Part shown: positions 7,644-10,303 of the stretch, in pieces | How positions within the stretch are numbered: the first letter of the stretch is position 1 | Layout of the letters: each line of letters opens with the position of its first letter | Origin: Pseudomonadota bacterium | GTDB taxonomy: Bacteria; Pseudomonadota; Gammaproteobacteria; Steroidobacterales; Steroidobacteraceae | Assembly (NCBI GenBank): GCA_021780395.1 | Contig: JAJXYU010000109.1 | Span: forward strand, 1-10,303 | Direction of reading: 5' to 3' | DNA: 10,303 nt | The notes under the pieces: model-generated | What the model was told of the DNA's origin: nothing | Seen by the model: the letters and a program-made list of their open reading frames with translations, nothing else | Databases searched by the model: none | Position numbers and translations under genes: made by a program

Positions 7644-8282
7644 GGCAGCTCGCGCTCGGGATCGGCTTGCGCGACGAGGCGACGTTCCAGAACTTCGTGA
7701 TCGGCGCGAACGCCGAGCCGGTCGCGACGGTACGCGCGGGCGCTGCCGCGTCGGTCTGGCTCTGGGGTCCCTCGAGCGTGGGCAAGACGCACCTGTTGCA
7801 GGCCGCGTGCGCCGAGGTGGGTGCTCCGGCGGCCTATCTGTCCCTCGGTTCCGGCGAGCCCCTGCCCCCGGAAGCGCTCACGGGCTTCGAGCGCTCACGG
7901 CTCGTGTGCATCGACGAGGTCGACGCGGTCGCCGGCGACGTTCGCTGGGAACGGGCGTTGTTCGCGCTGTTCAATGCGTGCGTGGACCTCGGCACGAGGA
8001 TGGTCTTCGCGGCACGCGTGGCGCCGCGCACTCCGGCCTGGGCGCTCGAGGACTGGCGCTCGCGCGCGGCGGCGAGCGTGGTCTATCAGCTGCGCGAACT
8101 CGACGAGACGGGACGGATCGAGGCCCTGCGGCGGCGGGCCGCGCGGCGTGGGATCGAACTGCCCGAGGAGACGGTGGACTACCTGATGCGCCGCCAGGCT
8201 CGCGACCTGGGGTCGCTCCTCGCGCTGCTCGACGCGCTGGACCAGGCCTCGCTCGCCGCGCAGCGGCGCTTGACTGTGCCGT

Positions 8283-9362
<1,080 letters not shown>

Positions 9363-9647
9363 ATGCGGAGGCATGTCGTAGCGCTGCTGATCATTGCCGG
9401 GCTCGCGGGGTGCCAGAGCGCCCCGGTGCAGGAGATGAGCGACGCGCGGCAGGCGATCGAGGCCGCCCGGGTCGCCGGCGCCGAGCAGCGCGCGCCCGCC
9501 GACCTGGAGGCCGCTCAGGCGGACATCGCGAACGCCGAGCGCCACCTCGAAGCCCAGGAATATGCCCGCGCCCGCTACGCGGCGCTCGCGGCGAAGCGCC
9601 GCGCGGCGAGGGCCCTGGCCGTGGCGAGCGAGTCCGCGCCGCCGTAG
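9363..9647 (+). CDS. Small DUF4398-type lipoprotein
   Basis: The 94-aa product begins with basic MRRH, a hydrophobic core and a lipobox LAGC (14-17), so it should be cleaved before C17 and lipidated. Gln at position +2 instead of Asp suggests sorting to the outer membrane. The mature part is a helical, Ala-, Glu- and Arg-rich segment (MSDARQAIEAARVAGAEQRA at 25-44, then repeated Ala-rich heptad-like stretches to about 90), as in DUF4398 proteins. That family is of unknown function and often occurs near OmpA-like proteins. An in-frame TAG at 9345 rules out a longer form, so the ATG at 9363 is the start even though no Shine-Dalgarno precedes it. Confidence 0.82.
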   Translation: MRRHVVALLIIAGLAGCQSAPVQEMSDARQAIEAARVAGAEQRAPADLEAAQADIANAERHLEAQEYARARYAALAAKRRAARALAVASESAPP

Positions 9648-9682
9648 ATCGTACCTCGCCCGCGCCCTTCGGCACCGTGTCG

Positions 9683-9714
9683 TGAGCGCGGCCGGGCGTC
9701 GCGCCCCGGGCTCA
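9683..9714. terminator. GC-rich inverted repeat between converging lipoprotein and transglycosylase genes
   Basis: TGAGC (9683-9687) pairs with GCTCA (9710-9714), and inside it CCGGG (9692-9696) pairs with CCCGG (9705-9709), leaving a four-base bulge on the left arm. The right arm contains the complement of the transglycosylase stop codon. No T-run follows, so termination by this element alone is uncertain. It resembles the element at the dcd 3' end. Confidence 0.4.
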
Positions 9715-10299
9715 GAAACGCCAGTCGCGCTGCCAGTCCGACAGCACGAGCGCGGGATACCCGATGTGGCCATCGCTGCCATTGTAGCGCTCGAGCGCCC
9801 GGATCCAGTCGTGATCCTCCTCGCGCAGGTAGTGGCGCAGGATCCGGCAGCCGATCCGGATGTTCGCGCCGACCCGGACGAGCCGGTTCGGGACGCCGAG
9901 CCGCTGCGGCCAGAACGGCATCACCTGCATCATCCCGACGGCGCCGACCTTCGACACCGCATATTGATCGAAACGGCTCTCGACCGCGATCAGCGCGAGC
10001 ACGAGTCCCGGCGGCAGTGGCAGGCGCGGATCGCGGCGCGCCTCGCAATAGACGTCGTCGAGGATCTTGATCCGCTGCGCGTAGGAGCGCACGTAGGGCC
10101 GCAGCCGCGGTTCCATGCTCTGGTGCCAGACCTGCGCGGAGAACGCATCCGGGTAGCATTCCTGCGCTCCCGCGATCCGGTGCAGCAGGTTCACGAGCGA
10201 CGGCGCGCGCGGCGCCTGGGCGCGGGCGCCGGCGAGCATCGCGAACCCGGCGCAGGCGAGCGCCCGGGTCGCGAGCGTGCTGCGTCGGCCGGGTCGCAC
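9712..10299 (-). CDS. Lytic transglycosylase, SLT domain (start at or beyond right edge)
   Basis: The enzyme cleaves the beta-1,4 bond between MurNAc and GlcNAc in peptidoglycan, forming 1,6-anhydro-MurNAc. Taking a GTG at 10299 gives 195 aa. Residues about 7-28 look like a signal peptide (RRST basic region, Ala/Leu core, end near ARA-Q), so the product acts in the periplasm. The SLT fold shows the catalytic glutamate E107 in ALIAVESRFD (102-111), then GAVGMMQVMP (119-128) and YNGS (172-175) of the substrate groove. It is a short, single-domain member. The reading frame stays open to the right edge, so a start further upstream is possible. The 3' end converges on the lipoprotein gene. Confidence 0.9.
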   Translation of the reverse strand: MRPGRRSTLATRALACAGFAMLAGARAQAPRAPSLVNLLHRIAGAQECYPDAFSAQVWHQSMEPRLRPYVRSYAQRIKILDDVYCEARRDPRLPLPPGLVLALIAVESRFDQYAVSKVGAVGMMQVMPFWPQRLGVPNRLVRVGANIRIGCRILRHYLREEDHDWIRALERYNGSDGHIGYPALVLSDWQRDWRF

Positions 10300-10303
10300 C
10301 GGC

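Overview
The window is a dense, very GC-rich stretch of ordinary bacterial chromosome. The gene set and order point to a gammaproteobacterium or a close proteobacterial relative: purM/purN with a DUF3108 gene on one strand, and a DUF2066 gene, a CDP-alcohol phosphatidyltransferase and hda diverging from them, followed by DUF2069 and a WrbA-type flavoprotein. This placement rests on remembered gene neighbourhoods and could not be tested by a search. I see no rRNA, tRNA, CRISPR array, insertion sequence, phage gene or other sign of transfer. No stretch longer than about 140 bases lacks a gene.

Left part (1-3447). A large gene on the minus strand runs off the left edge. It encodes a HEAT-repeat protein fused to a Hanks-type Ser/Thr protein kinase, and only the first glycine-rich loop of the kinase is inside the window. 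A 105-base divergent spacer separates it from apbC (mrp, Fe-S cluster carrier), which runs into dcd (dCTP deaminase) with a one-base TGATG overlap.

Middle (3461-5924, minus). purM, purN and a DUF3108 periplasmic protein form a tightly coupled operon with a four-base ATGA overlap at each junction. It converges with dcd; only 13 bases lie between the two stop codons, and a short inverted repeat covers both stops.

Right of centre (6023-8326, plus). A DUF2066 exported protein, a CDP-alcohol phosphatidyltransferase (PgsA-like) and hda (DnaA inactivator) form an operon. The last two genes overlap by ATGA. The divergent promoter region between purM and DUF2066 has an AT-rich core that reads as a -10 element on both strands.

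Right end (8283-10303). A wrbA-like NAD(P)H:quinone oxidoreductase and a DUF2069 membrane protein lie on the minus strand; DUF2069 overlaps the 3' end of hda by 44 bases. A small DUF4398 lipoprotein follows on the plus strand, with a good sigma70-type promoter so close to its ATG that the mRNA would be nearly leaderless. A lytic transglycosylase on the minus strand ends the window, and its start may lie at or beyond the right edge.

Taken together the genes serve nucleotide supply (purM, purN, dcd), control of replication initiation (hda), phospholipid synthesis, Fe-S assembly and the cell envelope. The most distinctive items are the HEAT-kinase fusion with a 62-residue internal tandem duplication, the translational coupling of an acidic-phospholipid-type synthase to hda, and several compact regulatory arrangements. 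I found no convincing new multi-gene system.
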